In this document: piece by piece, positions 7,681-16,216 of the stretch | How the letters are laid out: the number at the start of each line of letters is the position of its first letter | How positions within the stretch are numbered: the stretch's first letter is position 1 | NCBI RefSeq assembly: GCF_001618955.1 | Contig: NZ_LVYV01000034.1 | Location: forward strand, 186,001 to 250,000 | Origin: Tardiphaga robiniae | GTDB taxonomy: Bacteria > Pseudomonadota > Alphaproteobacteria > Rhizobiales > Xanthobacteraceae | DNA: 64,000 bases | Direction of reading: 5' to 3' | Notes under the pieces: generated by a model | Seen by the model: only the letters and a program-made list of their open reading frames with translations | Told to the model about the DNA's origin: nothing | Databases searched by the model: none | Translations under genes and position numbers: made by a program

Positions 7681-9213
7681 TCAGGACGACATGGCAATCC
7701 GGAAGCCGTGGGTCGGATATCGTACATTGGTGTCGTAGCCATCGCGGCTTGCGGGTCGGACGTAACGCGCATCGTTTTTCCAGGAGCCGGATCGAATGAC
7801 GTGCGAGACGCAGTCGTTCTCGACCCATGGCGCGCCGTTCTGCGGGGCACCCTGATAGTTCTTGTGCCAGCAATCCTCTGTCCATTGATTGACGCCGCCA
7901 CCCATATCGTAGAGTCCAAATGGATTTGGTTTCAGACTGCCGAGCTTGAGCGGCTGTTCGGCGGCGGCGTCCGTGCAGTTCTTGCAATTGGCCATGCCGG
8001 GCTGCAGCTGATCGCCCCACCAGTATTTCGTTTGTGTGCCGCCACGCGCGGCATACTCCCATTCAGCCTCGCTCGGGAGCCGGAAGGCTTTCTGCGTTTC
8101 CTTCGCGAGCCATGCGACAAACTGCTTGGCATCGGTCCAGCTCACATCCGTGACCGGAATGTCGTCCCGCCCAGTCACCAGAAACGGGCATGCATTCGCA
8201 GCAGCGCACGCGTTCCATTCCCGAACCGAGACCGGATACTTGCTGATCGCGAAGGGCTTGATCGTGACCTGGTGTATCGGCTTTTCCGATATGTCGTCAT
8301 TGCTGCCCATCGCGAAGGTCCCGCCGGGGAGCGGGACCATGACGGGCTCTATGACCGGCTTTGGTGGTGCTGGCGGTGGGGGCGGGGCAGGCGTCACCAC
8401 CGGAGCAGGTTCAGGCCGGGCTTGCTTGGCGGCGGGCACGGGCGCTGATCGGGTGCCTGCATTCCCTGTCTCTTGCGGAGGCGCCGCGGGAGCTGACGCC
8501 TGATTGCCGATTTCACCGCGCGGGTAAGCCCTCATGTACCAGACGCCGGCGCCTGCGAGAGCCAGCAGGATGGCGCAAAACGAAACGATCAGAACATGTT
8601 CACGCCGCTTCCGCGCCTTGTTGAAGGCCGCGGGATCAGGAAGCACCCGGTAAACGCGCACCGGGTCGGTAATGTTCTTGATCTTGCGATCTCCAAGCGA
8701 CTCATAACCGCAGACGAGCTTGTGCTTGATCTGCTCATAGATGCCGCCCGAGATGTACACCTGGCCCGGGTCGGCAATCCCCTCGAGGCGCGCGGCGATA
8801 TTGACGCCATCGCCGAAGACATCATTGGGCTCGATGATCACGTCTCCCAGATTGACGCCAATGCGATATTCGATCCAGGAACTCTTTGGCAGCGCAGCGT
8901 TGCGCCCGATCATGCTTTGCTGGATGACGATGCCGCATCGAACGGCTTCGACCGGACTGTCGAATATCGCAATGAACCCATCGCCAGTCCTTTTGACGAG
9001 TTTGCCGTCATGCTCGGTAATGCTCGGCTCGATGAGGTCACGCTCGATGCGCTTGACGCGCGCATGCGTTTCTTCCTCGTCGAGTTCCATGAGGCGGCTA
9101 TATCCGCAGATGTCCCCCACAACGATCGCCGCAAGGCGACGCGGCGTTCCGACGCGCGGGGTGGCGGGGTCCTTCCCCCTGCCTGAACTGATGTCACGAA
9201 TCTCGCTGCGCAT
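7681..9213 (-). CDS. Class III nucleotide cyclase - transmembrane - SUMF1-like fusion protein
   Basis: 510 residues. The cytoplasmic class III cyclase domain (about 25-190) has metal-binding Asp34 (GDICGYSRLM) and Asp78 (KRTGDGF), and the transition-state pair Asn138/Arg142 in VNIAARLEG, so it looks active. A membrane helix follows at about 207-228, then a Pro-rich linker (241-292), then a SUMF1/FGE-type domain (290-508) that should be periplasmic. True formylglycine-generating enzymes need a Cys pair after the RGGSW motif. Here the motif is RSGSWKNDARYVRPASR with no Cys, so it is probably not an FGE. Other Cys residues (336, 342, 410, 413, 448, 468) may form disulfides. It may be a receptor tuning cNMP synthesis (inference). 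Confidence 0.85.
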   Translation of the reverse strand: MRSEIRDISSGRGKDPATPRVGTPRRLAAIVVGDICGYSRLMELDEEETHARVKRIERDLIEPSITEHDGKLVKRTGDGFIAIFDSPVEAVRCGIVIQQSMIGRNAALPKSSWIEYRIGVNLGDVIIEPNDVFGDGVNIAARLEGIADPGQVYISGGIYEQIKHKLVCGYESLGDRKIKNITDPVRVYRVLPDPAAFNKARKRREHVLIVSFCAILLALAGAGVWYMRAYPRGEIGNQASAPAAPPQETGNAGTRSAPVPAAKQARPEPAPVVTPAPPPPPAPPKPVIEPVMVPLPGGTFAMGSNDDISEKPIHQVTIKPFAISKYPVSVREWNACAAANACPFLVTGRDDIPVTDVSWTDAKQFVAWLAKETQKAFRLPSEAEWEYAARGGTQTKYWWGDQLQPGMANCKNCTDAAAEQPLKLGSLKPNPFGLYDMGGGVNQWTEDCWHKNYQGAPQNGAPWVENDCVSHVIRSGSWKNDARYVRPASRDGYDTNVRYPTHGFRIAMSS

Positions 9214-9426
9214 GACTTCGCGCCTCTACAACTGATACACGAGGTTCACTAGCCGTTCGGCCGGCCGTCATGACGCTACGCTCAACGTCTCCGTCAGACA
9301 ATTAGCTGAAAACGCTAATCGGATGATTCCGGACGAGCAGCGCGGTAGCGAGATGACGAAGTCCCTCGCATTCGCTGTATCGATATACCCGGCGCCGGTA
9401 GAATGCGGCGGCAGCAGAACAAGTTC

Positions 9427-11006
9427 TCAATTCACCTGCCGCTCTTTCCCGACCCAATACGGATCGCGCAACTGTCGTCGCAGGATCTTGCCCGAGGCAT
9501 TGCGTGGCAATGCTGCGATGAAGTCGATCGTCTTCGGCGCCTTGAATCCCGCGATGCGCTCGCGCGTGAACTTCATCAGGTCGGTTGCGCTGAGCTCCTT
9601 GCCGGGCTTCACCACCACCACGGCCTTCACTGCTTCGCCCCAGGTATCGTCGGGAATGCCGATGACGGCGACCTCCGCCACATCCGGATGATCGCAGATC
9701 GCGCTCTCCACTTCGGCGGGATAGATGTTCTCGCCGCCGGAGATGATCATGTCCTTGATGCGGTCGTGGATGTAGAGGAAGCCGTCGCCGTCGAGATAGC
9801 CGGCATCCCCGGTGCGCAGCCAGTTGTCGCGACCCAGCGTGCGCGCGGTGGCGTCCGGCAGGTTCCAGTAGCCGACCATATTGGACGCCGAGCGCGTCGC
9901 GATCTCGCCGACTTCACCTGTTGGCAGCGGCTTGCCGTCGGCATCGAGAATGGCGATCTCGATCCCCGGCAGCGCCTTGCCGGCGGAGCGCATGCAGTCG
10001 CGGCCCTCGACGTGATCCTCAGGCGCCAGCACCACGATGGTACCGGTGGTCTCAGTCATCCCGTACATCTGCACGAAGCCGCAGCCGAACACGCTGATGC
10101 ATTCCTTGAGCAGGGCGGCGGGGATCGGCGATGCGCCGTACAAGATGTAACGCAGCTTGCTGAAATCCATCTCGCGCGCACGCGGCTGCCGCACGATGAA
10201 CTGCATTGCCGCCGGCACCAGGAACAGTTTGCTGATGCCATAGTCGCGGAAGAAATCGAGCACCTTGTTGGGATCGAACTCCCGCGCGATCACGCTCTTG
10301 GCGCGCCGTGATAGAGGCCGAACACCGTCCAGCCGACGCCGCCGATATGAAATACCGGCATCGCCACCAGCGAGACGTCGTCGGCGGTCCAGACATTCCA
10401 GTCCGGGTTTGCGTCGGTCCCGCCGATGCGCAGCAGCGACAGGAAATTCTGATGCGACAGCATCGCGCCTTTTGGTTTTCCTGTGGTGCCCGACGTATAG
10501 AGCTGGATCGCGACGTCGTCCCTGGTCGTAGCGATGTTCGGATCGCTGTCGCTTTGCGCGTCGCGCCAGGCGGCAAAGTCCTGCCACTCCGGTGCGCCGC
10601 CTTCCATGGTCATCACGACGCGCACGCTTGGCAACTGCGGTTGCAGGCTGCGCACGAGGTCAACGAATTCCGGGCCGACGAACAGAATGCCTGCCTTGGC
10701 GTCGTCGACAATGAAGGCGATCTCCGGCGCGGCGAGGCGCCAGTTCACCGGTGCGGTGACGACCTTGGCCTTCACGGCACCGATGAGAAGCTCGATGAAG
10801 AGGTCGCTGTTCTTGCCGAGATAGGCAATGCGTTCGTTTGGCTTGACGCCGAGCGCGATCAGCCCGTTCGCGACACGGTTGGCGTTGCTATCGAGTGATT
10901 TGTAGCTGGTGTCGCGGCCTTCGAACACCAGCGCAATTGAATCGCCGCGCGCCTTTGCTTGCACGCGAATGACATCGGCCAGCGTGGCCGCTTCCGCAAC
11001 GGACAT
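9427..11006 (-). pseudogene. AMP-dependent acyl-CoA synthetase split by a frameshift
   Basis: The two halves of one acyl-CoA synthetase are in different frames. The N-terminal half (11006 to about 10302) runs from MSVAEAATLADVIRVQAKAR through the AMP-binding P-loop YTSGTTGKPKG to VFGLYHGA, then meets a stop at 10290-10292. The C-terminal half resumes at 10299 with KSVIAREFDPNKVLDFF and continues through YGMTETTG, RTGDAGYLDGDGF and PRNASGKILRR to the stop at 9427. Exactly two bases (10300-10301) separate the in-phase parts, inside GGCGCGCC. Duplication of a GC dinucleotide in an ancestral GGCGCC would explain it. It could be a real lesion or a sequencing error. It lies downstream of an AraC regulator. 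Confidence 0.85.
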
Positions 11007-11146
11007 GTGTCTCCCTCCCTCCGATTATTTTTTAGTTACGGAGAGTGTGAGGGTGTCCGGTTGTGCTGACAAGATGAGAAAGATTTTGCACTGCGGTGAG
11101 CGGCGACGCGCCGTGCGGAGCAATTTGGCTGATCTGATGAAATCGT

Positions 11147-11959
11147 TTAGTCCAGATCAGGTCGAGCTGGTGTCCTGCGTTGTTTGGCAAAATAACGCGC
11201 GGGCGGCTCGCCGAAGGCGCGACGAAACATCGCGATGAAGTTGCTGGGCGTGGCATAGCCGAGTGCTTCGGCGACGTCCGCCACGGGCTCATTGCCGGCG
11301 AGACGTTCTAGAGCCAGCGTCAGGCGCGCCTGCTGCCGCCACTGCATAAAGCTCATGCCGGTTTCGGCGGCGAATATGCGGCGTGCCGTTCGCTCTGAGA
11401 GGCCGGCAGCCTCAGCCAGTTCCTGCAGTGTCCGCGCATCGTCCGGTCGTTTGATAAGCGTGTTGGCGATCCGCAATGCCCTGAGGTCGGTGGGCATGGG
11501 GAGATGCAGCGCTTCCCGCTGCGCATGTCGAATCTCGTCGAGTAAAACAGCGACGACGCGCCCCTGTTCTGAGGTCAGTCGGTTGGCGCTGGTCCAGCCG
11601 GCGGCGCGTCTCACCAGAGCTCGCAGCAATTCACTACCGCCCATCACGCATGGCTGATCGGGGAGTGCCCTGCTTGCAGCAGGCGTTAGCAACACGCCCC
11701 ATCCGCTGAGCACGCCGCTCATGGTTACCTTGTGCTCGAGGCGGGGCGGCAGCCATCCGATACGCTGCGGCGGCAGCAGCCATGAACCGTATTTGGTGTG
11801 AACCCGGATCAATCCGCTTTCGATGCAGAACAGTTGACCGCGCAGGTGATGGTGCCAGTCGAGTTCGCGCGTGCCAAACCGGAATTCATCGCCGGGCTCG
11901 TCGCTGCCCCAGACAGCCACAGCGGCGGGACCATCACTGCGTTCGGTGAAAGATGTCAT
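11147..11959 (-). CDS. AraC-family transcriptional regulator with cupin sensor domain
   Basis: A 270-residue protein. The N-terminal cupin-like effector domain (about 15-110) includes ELDWHHHLRGQLFCIESGLI and a PPQRIGWLPP turn. The C-terminal double helix-turn-helix (about 160-260) includes LQELAEAAGLSERTARRIFA and VADVAEALGYATPSNFIAMF, followed by FGEPPARYF, the usual AraC ending. It is upstream of, and co-directional with, the broken acyl-CoA synthetase (141-bp gap) and divergent from a small gene 131 bp away; either could be its target. A CCGTTAACGG palindrome at 12021-12030 in the divergent gap is a possible site. Confidence 0.9.
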   Translation of the reverse strand: MTSFTERSDGPAAVAVWGSDEPGDEFRFGTRELDWHHHLRGQLFCIESGLIRVHTKYGSWLLPPQRIGWLPPRLEHKVTMSGVLSGWGVLLTPAASRALPDQPCVMGGSELLRALVRRAAGWTSANRLTSEQGRVVAVLLDEIRHAQREALHLPMPTDLRALRIANTLIKRPDDARTLQELAEAAGLSERTARRIFAAETGMSFMQWRQQARLTLALERLAGNEPVADVAEALGYATPSNFIAMFRRAFGEPPARYFAKQRRTPARPDLD

Positions 11960-12090
11960 GGCGCTGGCGCATCAAGAGCCCCTCTAAGGTGGCCGGTTTG
12001 CAGTATTTATCGTCCGAGTACCGTTAACGGCCCGAGGCGTCGTGGTCTAGATCATCGGCGGTCAAATCGATGCAATCTGGAGATCAAACA

Positions 12091-12498
12091 ATGAGCCTCG
12101 ATAGCCGTGCCTTTCTCATTCATGACATTGCCGCTTTTCCATTCGTGTGGTTGCGCCATGACGCCATGCATGTGCGCAGCCCTGCACAGTGGGAGATCGA
12201 AATGGACGACCTGCTCGAACGAGGGGAACCGTTCGTGATCATCTTCGAAGCGGGTGAGCACGATGAATCCCACGAAGATCGAAAGGCGAGGGCGCTCTGG
12301 CTCAAGCGCAACAAACAGGCTTTGGCTGGCGTGTGTCTCGCCGTGATCGCGATCGAGCCGGATACGGTCATCCGCGTGCTGCGCGAGGCGCAATCGGCGA
12401 TGGCTGCAAAGGCATTCGGGATTGCGGCGAAAGTCGTCGCCTGCGAAGCAGACGCGTTTCTTGTTGCGCGGAAACTGCTGGAGCAGGCGCGTGGCTGA
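12091..12498 (+). CDS. Hypothetical protein, 135 aa, possibly STAS-like fold
   Basis: Not recognised as a named family. The sequence alternates strands and helices (AFPFVWLRHDAMHV, GEPFVIIFEAGEHDE, ALAGVCLAVIAIEPD, AAKAFGIAAKVVACEADA, FLVARKLLEQ). That pattern recalls SpoIIAA/STAS-like small proteins, but this is a weak structural guess. There is no signal peptide or membrane segment. ATG 12091 is chosen over an in-frame ATG at 12070 because GGAG lies 7 bp before it. It is divergent from the AraC regulator. Confidence 0.65.
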   Translation: MSLDSRAFLIHDIAAFPFVWLRHDAMHVRSPAQWEIEMDDLLERGEPFVIIFEAGEHDESHEDRKARALWLKRNKQALAGVCLAVIAIEPDTVIRVLREAQSAMAAKAFGIAAKVVACEADAFLVARKLLEQARG

Positions 12499-12544
12499 AA
12501 AAATGAGACAAGGCTTTGCGGCGTGGCGCGCGGCAAGTCTCACA

Positions 12545-12683
12545 CTCAGTCCTCATGGTGAGGAGCGCGCCATCTGGCGCGCATCTCGAACCATGAGCTG
12601 GTGAACTCCATTCGTCCTTCGAGACGGCGCCAACTGGCGCCTCATCTCCGCTTGAACGCAATTGCGTTCAAACGGGGATGAGG
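12545..12683. repeat. Composite palindromic repeat (TCCTCATGGTGAGGAGCGCG family)
   Basis: Nested hairpins fill most of the gap between the small gene and the SDR. The first part begins TCCTCATGGTGAGGAGCGCG, with GCGCGCCA/TGGCGCGC arms and CTCGAACCATGAG. The last 44 bp (12640-12683) form a nearly perfect palindrome with 22-bp arms and two mismatches. Related copies are at 14517-14610 and 59787-59893. Confidence 0.75.
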
Positions 12684-12717
12684 TCGGGCTGTGGCGTGCG
12701 AAGCGACGTGACGCAGA

Positions 12718-13590
12718 TCAGCCCCGCTGCGCCTTGTCCTTTTCGTTCTGCGCCTTGATGCTGTCGCGCGCCTGGATCCATTCGGCGTCTGACCAGTCGC
12801 GAAGCTGATAGAAGTTGCCGCCCATGGCGAGCGCCTGTGCGCCGTCCATGGCGATGGTCTCGCCACTGATCCAGTCGCAGCCGCCGGAGATCAGGAACAC
12901 CGCGAGGTTCTGCAGTTCTTCCATCTTGCCGACGCGGCCCATTGGGTTGAGCGCCTTGGTGCGCGCACCGGCCTCGTCACCGGGCTTGATGCGCTTGCTC
13001 ATGCCTTCGGTGGGAATCTCGCCGGGCGCGATGGTGTTGAGGCGGATGCCGTAGCGGCCCCATTCGGTGGCCAGCGACATGGTCATGGCATGGATCGCCG
13101 ATTTGCTCATGGCGGAGGGCACCACATAGGGGCTGCCGTTGCGTACCCAGGTCACGGTGATCGAGACCACGTTGCCCGGCACCTTGTCGGCGATCCAGCG
13201 CCGGCCGACCGCATGGGTCATGTAGAACGTGCCGTGCATCACCGTGTTGGCGACCGCGTCGAAGCCGCGCGCTGACAGGTCCTGCGTCCGCGAGATGAAA
13301 TTTCCGGCGGCATTGTTGATCAGGTCGGTGAGGGGACCGTCGGCCCAGATGCCTTCGATCATCGCATCGACCGCCGCGGCGTCGCGGATGTCGACGCCGT
13401 GACTGGAGACCTTGCCGCCAAATTCCGCCATCAGCTCGGTTGCGGTCTCGTCGCATACAGCCTTGCGGCGACTACAGATATGCACTTCGGCGCCGAGCTC
13501 GAGAAATTTCGCCGCCATCGATTTGCCCAGGCCTGTGCCACCGCCGGTGACGAGGATTTTTCGGCCTGCGAGGAGCTGCTGATTGAACAT
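12718..13590 (-). CDS. SDR-family oxidoreductase, 2,4-dienoyl-CoA-reductase-like
   Basis: A 290-residue Rossmann-fold reductase with the NADP motif TGGGTGLGK at 15-23 and NNAAGN at 92-97. The block YVVPSAMSKSAIHAM with Lys163, followed by TEWGRYGIRLNTIAPG, closely resembles mitochondrial dienoyl-CoA reductase. The classical SDR Tyr (YxxxK) position is Ser159, as in that enzyme. The residue that aligns with the dienoyl-CoA reductase catalytic Tyr appears to be Trp148 (ITVTWVRNGSP), so activity may differ. It is divergent from a crotonase gene, and the shared region has a dyad. Likely role: reduction in acyl-CoA degradation. Confidence 0.85.
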   Translation of the reverse strand: MFNQQLLAGRKILVTGGGTGLGKSMAAKFLELGAEVHICSRRKAVCDETATELMAEFGGKVSSHGVDIRDAAAVDAMIEGIWADGPLTDLINNAAGNFISRTQDLSARGFDAVANTVMHGTFYMTHAVGRRWIADKVPGNVVSITVTWVRNGSPYVVPSAMSKSAIHAMTMSLATEWGRYGIRLNTIAPGEIPTEGMSKRIKPGDEAGARTKALNPMGRVGKMEELQNLAVFLISGGCDWISGETIAMDGAQALAMGGNFYQLRDWSDAEWIQARDSIKAQNEKDKAQRG

Positions 13591-13627
13591 GGGAGGGTCC
13601 TGCTTTAAGAGGATGCGGACGGGTTAA

Positions 13628-13643
13628 TTAGTTGATTGACTAA
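13628..13643. promoter_or_regulatory. Dyad TTAGT-N6-ACTAA between SDR and crotonase
   Basis: A 5-bp inverted repeat lies in the 112-bp divergent region, about 60 bp before the crotonase ATG and 38 bp before the SDR start. It sits inside the only AT-rich stretch. It could be the operator of a TetR- or MarR-type acyl-CoA-responsive repressor; no such gene is adjacent. Confidence 0.35.
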
Positions 13644-13702
13644 ACCCTATACCGCTTGCGTGTAAAGCGGGAAGAAAAACAAGTCTAGGAAGGAAACCTC
13701 CC

Positions 13703-14512
13703 ATGGAAGACCGCATCTCTGTGTCCATGACGGACGGCGTTGCCGATGTTCGGCTGGTCCGCGCGGACAAGATGAATGCGCTGGATGCGGCGATGTTCGC
13801 GGCATTGGTCGATACTGCCGAGCGCCTCAGCCGCGAGAAGGGACTGCGCGCGGTGGTGCTGTCCGGCGAGGGCCGGGCGTTCTGCGCCGGCCTCGACATG
13901 GGACGATTCGCCGCGATGAACGACAATGGCGGCGACGGTATCGGCGGCGGTCAGAAGCGCGACCTCGCGCTGCGCACTCACGGTCTTTGCAATCACTCCC
14001 AGCAGGCAGTGTGGGGCTGGCGTCAATTGCCGGTGCCGGTGATTGCCGCTGTGCATGGCGTCGCCTTCGGCGGTGGTTTTCAGGTGGCACTCGGTGCCGA
14101 CATGCGGTTTCTCGCGCCGGACACGCGAATGTCAGTCATGGAAATCAAATGGGGTCTCGTGCCTGACATGGCCGGCACGCCGATCCTCGCCAGCCTCGTG
14201 CGTGATGATATCCTGCGCGACCTCACTTACACCGGCCGCATCTTCTCGGCGCAGGAAGCGCTGAGCTACGGCCTCGCCACGCGCATCTGCGACGATCCGC
14301 GCGCAGCGGCGCTCGAGACGGCGCGCGAGATCGCCGGCAAGAGCCCAGATGCGATCCGCGCCGCCAAGCGCATGCTCAACAATCTCGCTATCGATCCCGG
14401 CCGGGCGCTGCTCGCCGAATCCGTCGAGCAGATGAAGCTGATGGGTGGACCGAACCAGACCGAAGCCGTGCGCGCGAATATCGAGAAGCGCGCGCCGAAT
14501 TTTGTGGACTAG
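13703..14512 (+). CDS. Crotonase-family protein (enoyl-CoA hydratase/isomerase-like)
   Basis: A 269-residue CoA-thioester enzyme of the crotonase fold. Oxyanion-hole motifs are present: SGEGRAFCAGLDM and HGVAFGGGFQVALGADMR. Ordinary hydratases carry Glu in the GGGxELA turn, but here it is Gln (GGGFQVAL). The second Glu is kept in VMEIKWGLVP. With one catalytic Glu missing, an isomerase or other crotonase reaction is as likely as hydration. AGGAAGGAAACC precedes ATG 13703. It is divergent from the dienoyl-CoA-reductase-like SDR and upstream of an acyl-CoA synthetase. Confidence 0.88.
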   Translation: MEDRISVSMTDGVADVRLVRADKMNALDAAMFAALVDTAERLSREKGLRAVVLSGEGRAFCAGLDMGRFAAMNDNGGDGIGGGQKRDLALRTHGLCNHSQQAVWGWRQLPVPVIAAVHGVAFGGGFQVALGADMRFLAPDTRMSVMEIKWGLVPDMAGTPILASLVRDDILRDLTYTGRIFSAQEALSYGLATRICDDPRAAALETAREIAGKSPDAIRAAKRMLNNLAIDPGRALLAESVEQMKLMGGPNQTEAVRANIEKRAPNFVD

Positions 14513-14516
14513 CAGC

Positions 14517-14610
14517 CACAAGGCGCCACTTTGGCACCGTCTCGAAGGATGGCGACGGAGCACATCAGCTGATGGTGCGAGACGGCGCAAGGCGCCTCCT
14601 CACCATGAGG
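14517..14610. repeat. Palindromic repeat of the TCTCGAAGGATGG / CACCATGAGG family
   Basis: The crotonase-synthetase gap holds AAGGCGCC...GGCGCCTT-type arms around GTCTCGAAGGATGG and GCGAGACGGCGC, ending CCTCACCATGAGGG. It shares these blocks with the repeats at 12545 and 59787 and could form a branched hairpin. Confidence 0.65.
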
Positions 14611-14661
14611 GTTCTTCATCGTTGCGACTGAAATCAAAAACAAAAATCCGGAAACGTATCC

Positions 14662-16206
14662 ATGTCGACAAACTCCCTCTTTCAAGGCGTCATGTCAGGC
14701 GATCGCCGTCGCGGCTTTGCCGAATTGACCGAACGCGCGAGCCGCATCGCCGGCGGCCTGTCGCGGCTTGGCGTCAAGCAGGGTGACAGCGTCAGCATCC
14801 TGATGCGCAACGACATCGCGTTTCTCGAAGCCGCCTATGCGGTGGCGCAGCTCGGCGCTTACGGCGTGCCGGTGAACTGGCACTTCAAGCCGGAAGAGAT
14901 CACCTATGTCATCAAGGATTCCGGCAGCAACGTGCTGATCGCCCATGCCGACATGCTGCATCAGCTCCGCGATGCGATTCCGCAGGGCATCGTATCGCTG
15001 AGCGTGCCGACACCCCCGGAGATCGTCGCCAATTACAAGGTCGATCCCGCACGGCTCGGCACGCCGGATGGTGCGATCGATCTGGAAAGCTGGCTCAAGG
15101 AGCAGGCGCCCTATGACGGCCCCGCGCTGCCGCAGCCGCACAACATGATCTACACATCGGGCACCACCGGCCATCCGAAGGGGGTGCGCCGTTTCGCGCC
15201 GACACCGGAGCAGGCGGCGTCAGCCGACCAGATGCGTGCACGCGTCTATGGCCTCAAGCCCGGAGCACGCGCTTTGTTGCCCGGACCGCTCTATCACTCG
15301 GCGCCGAATGCCTTCGCCCTGCGTGCCGGGCGCCTCGGCGGCGCGCTGGTGCTGATGCCGCGCTTCGATCCCGAAGAATTCCTGCGCGTGGTGCAGGACG
15401 AGAAGATCGACACGATTTTCATGGTGCCGACCATGTTCATCCGTCTGATGAAGCTGCCGGAGGACGTGCGCAAGAAATACGACATGTCGTCGCTGCGCCA
15501 CATCATCCACGCTGCCGCGCCGTGCCCGGCCGACGTCAAGACAGCGATGATCGACTGGTGGGGGCCGGTGATCTACGAATTCTACGGATCGACCGAATCC
15601 GGTGCGGTGACCTTCGCGAATTCCGAAGACGCGCTGAAGAAGCCCGGCACCGTCGGCAAGATCGCCCCCGGCGCCGAACTGCGTTTCCTCGGCGATGACG
15701 GCCAGATCCTGCCTCAGGGCGAGATTGGCGAGATTTATTCGCGCATCGCCGGCAACCCGGACTTCACCTATCACAACAAGCCGGAGAAGCGCGCCGAGAT
15801 CGACCGCGACGGTTTCATCACCTCGGGCGATGTCGGCTATCTCGATGCCGACGGTTATGTCTTCATCTGCGACCGCAAGCGCGACATGGTGATCTCCGGC
15901 GGCGTCAACATCTATCCCGCCGAAATCGAAGCCGCACTGCATGCCGTGCCCGGCGTGCATGACTGCGCCGTGTTCGGTATACCCGACGAGGAGTTCGGCG
16001 AGTCCCTGATGGCCGTGATCGAGCCGCAGCCGGGTGTGGTGCTCGACCTTACGACGGTGCGCGCGGACCTCAAGAAGGCGCTGGCCGACTACAAGGTGCC
16101 GAAGCAGATGGAAATCCAGAAAAATCTGCCGCGCGAAGACTCCGGCAAGATCTTCAAGCGCCGGCTGCGCGATCCCTATTGGGCAAAAGCGGGACGGACC
16201 ATCTAG
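14662..16206 (+). CDS. Acyl-CoA synthetase (AMP-forming, FadD-like)
   Basis: Activates a carboxylic acid to its CoA thioester through an acyl-adenylate; 514 residues. The P-loop is YTSGTTGHPKG (about 167-177), followed by YEFYGSTESG, TSGDVGYLDADGYVFICDR, and the C-terminal catalytic Lys loop PREDSGKIFKRR. Substrate is not predictable. Unlike the synthetase at 9427-11006 it is intact and could replace it. No good Shine-Dalgarno is seen before ATG 14662; MSTNSLFQGVMSGDRRRGFA is a shorter leader than usual. Its stop codon overlaps the ribosome-binding site of the next gene, so the two are translationally coupled. Confidence 0.9.
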   Translation: MSTNSLFQGVMSGDRRRGFAELTERASRIAGGLSRLGVKQGDSVSILMRNDIAFLEAAYAVAQLGAYGVPVNWHFKPEEITYVIKDSGSNVLIAHADMLHQLRDAIPQGIVSLSVPTPPEIVANYKVDPARLGTPDGAIDLESWLKEQAPYDGPALPQPHNMIYTSGTTGHPKGVRRFAPTPEQAASADQMRARVYGLKPGARALLPGPLYHSAPNAFALRAGRLGGALVLMPRFDPEEFLRVVQDEKIDTIFMVPTMFIRLMKLPEDVRKKYDMSSLRHIIHAAAPCPADVKTAMIDWWGPVIYEFYGSTESGAVTFANSEDALKKPGTVGKIAPGAELRFLGDDGQILPQGEIGEIYSRIAGNPDFTYHNKPEKRAEIDRDGFITSGDVGYLDADGYVFICDRKRDMVISGGVNIYPAEIEAALHAVPGVHDCAVFGIPDEEFGESLMAVIEPQPGVVLDLTTVRADLKKALADYKVPKQMEIQKNLPREDSGKIFKRRLRDPYWAKAGRTI

Positions 16207-16216
16207 GAGGACGATG

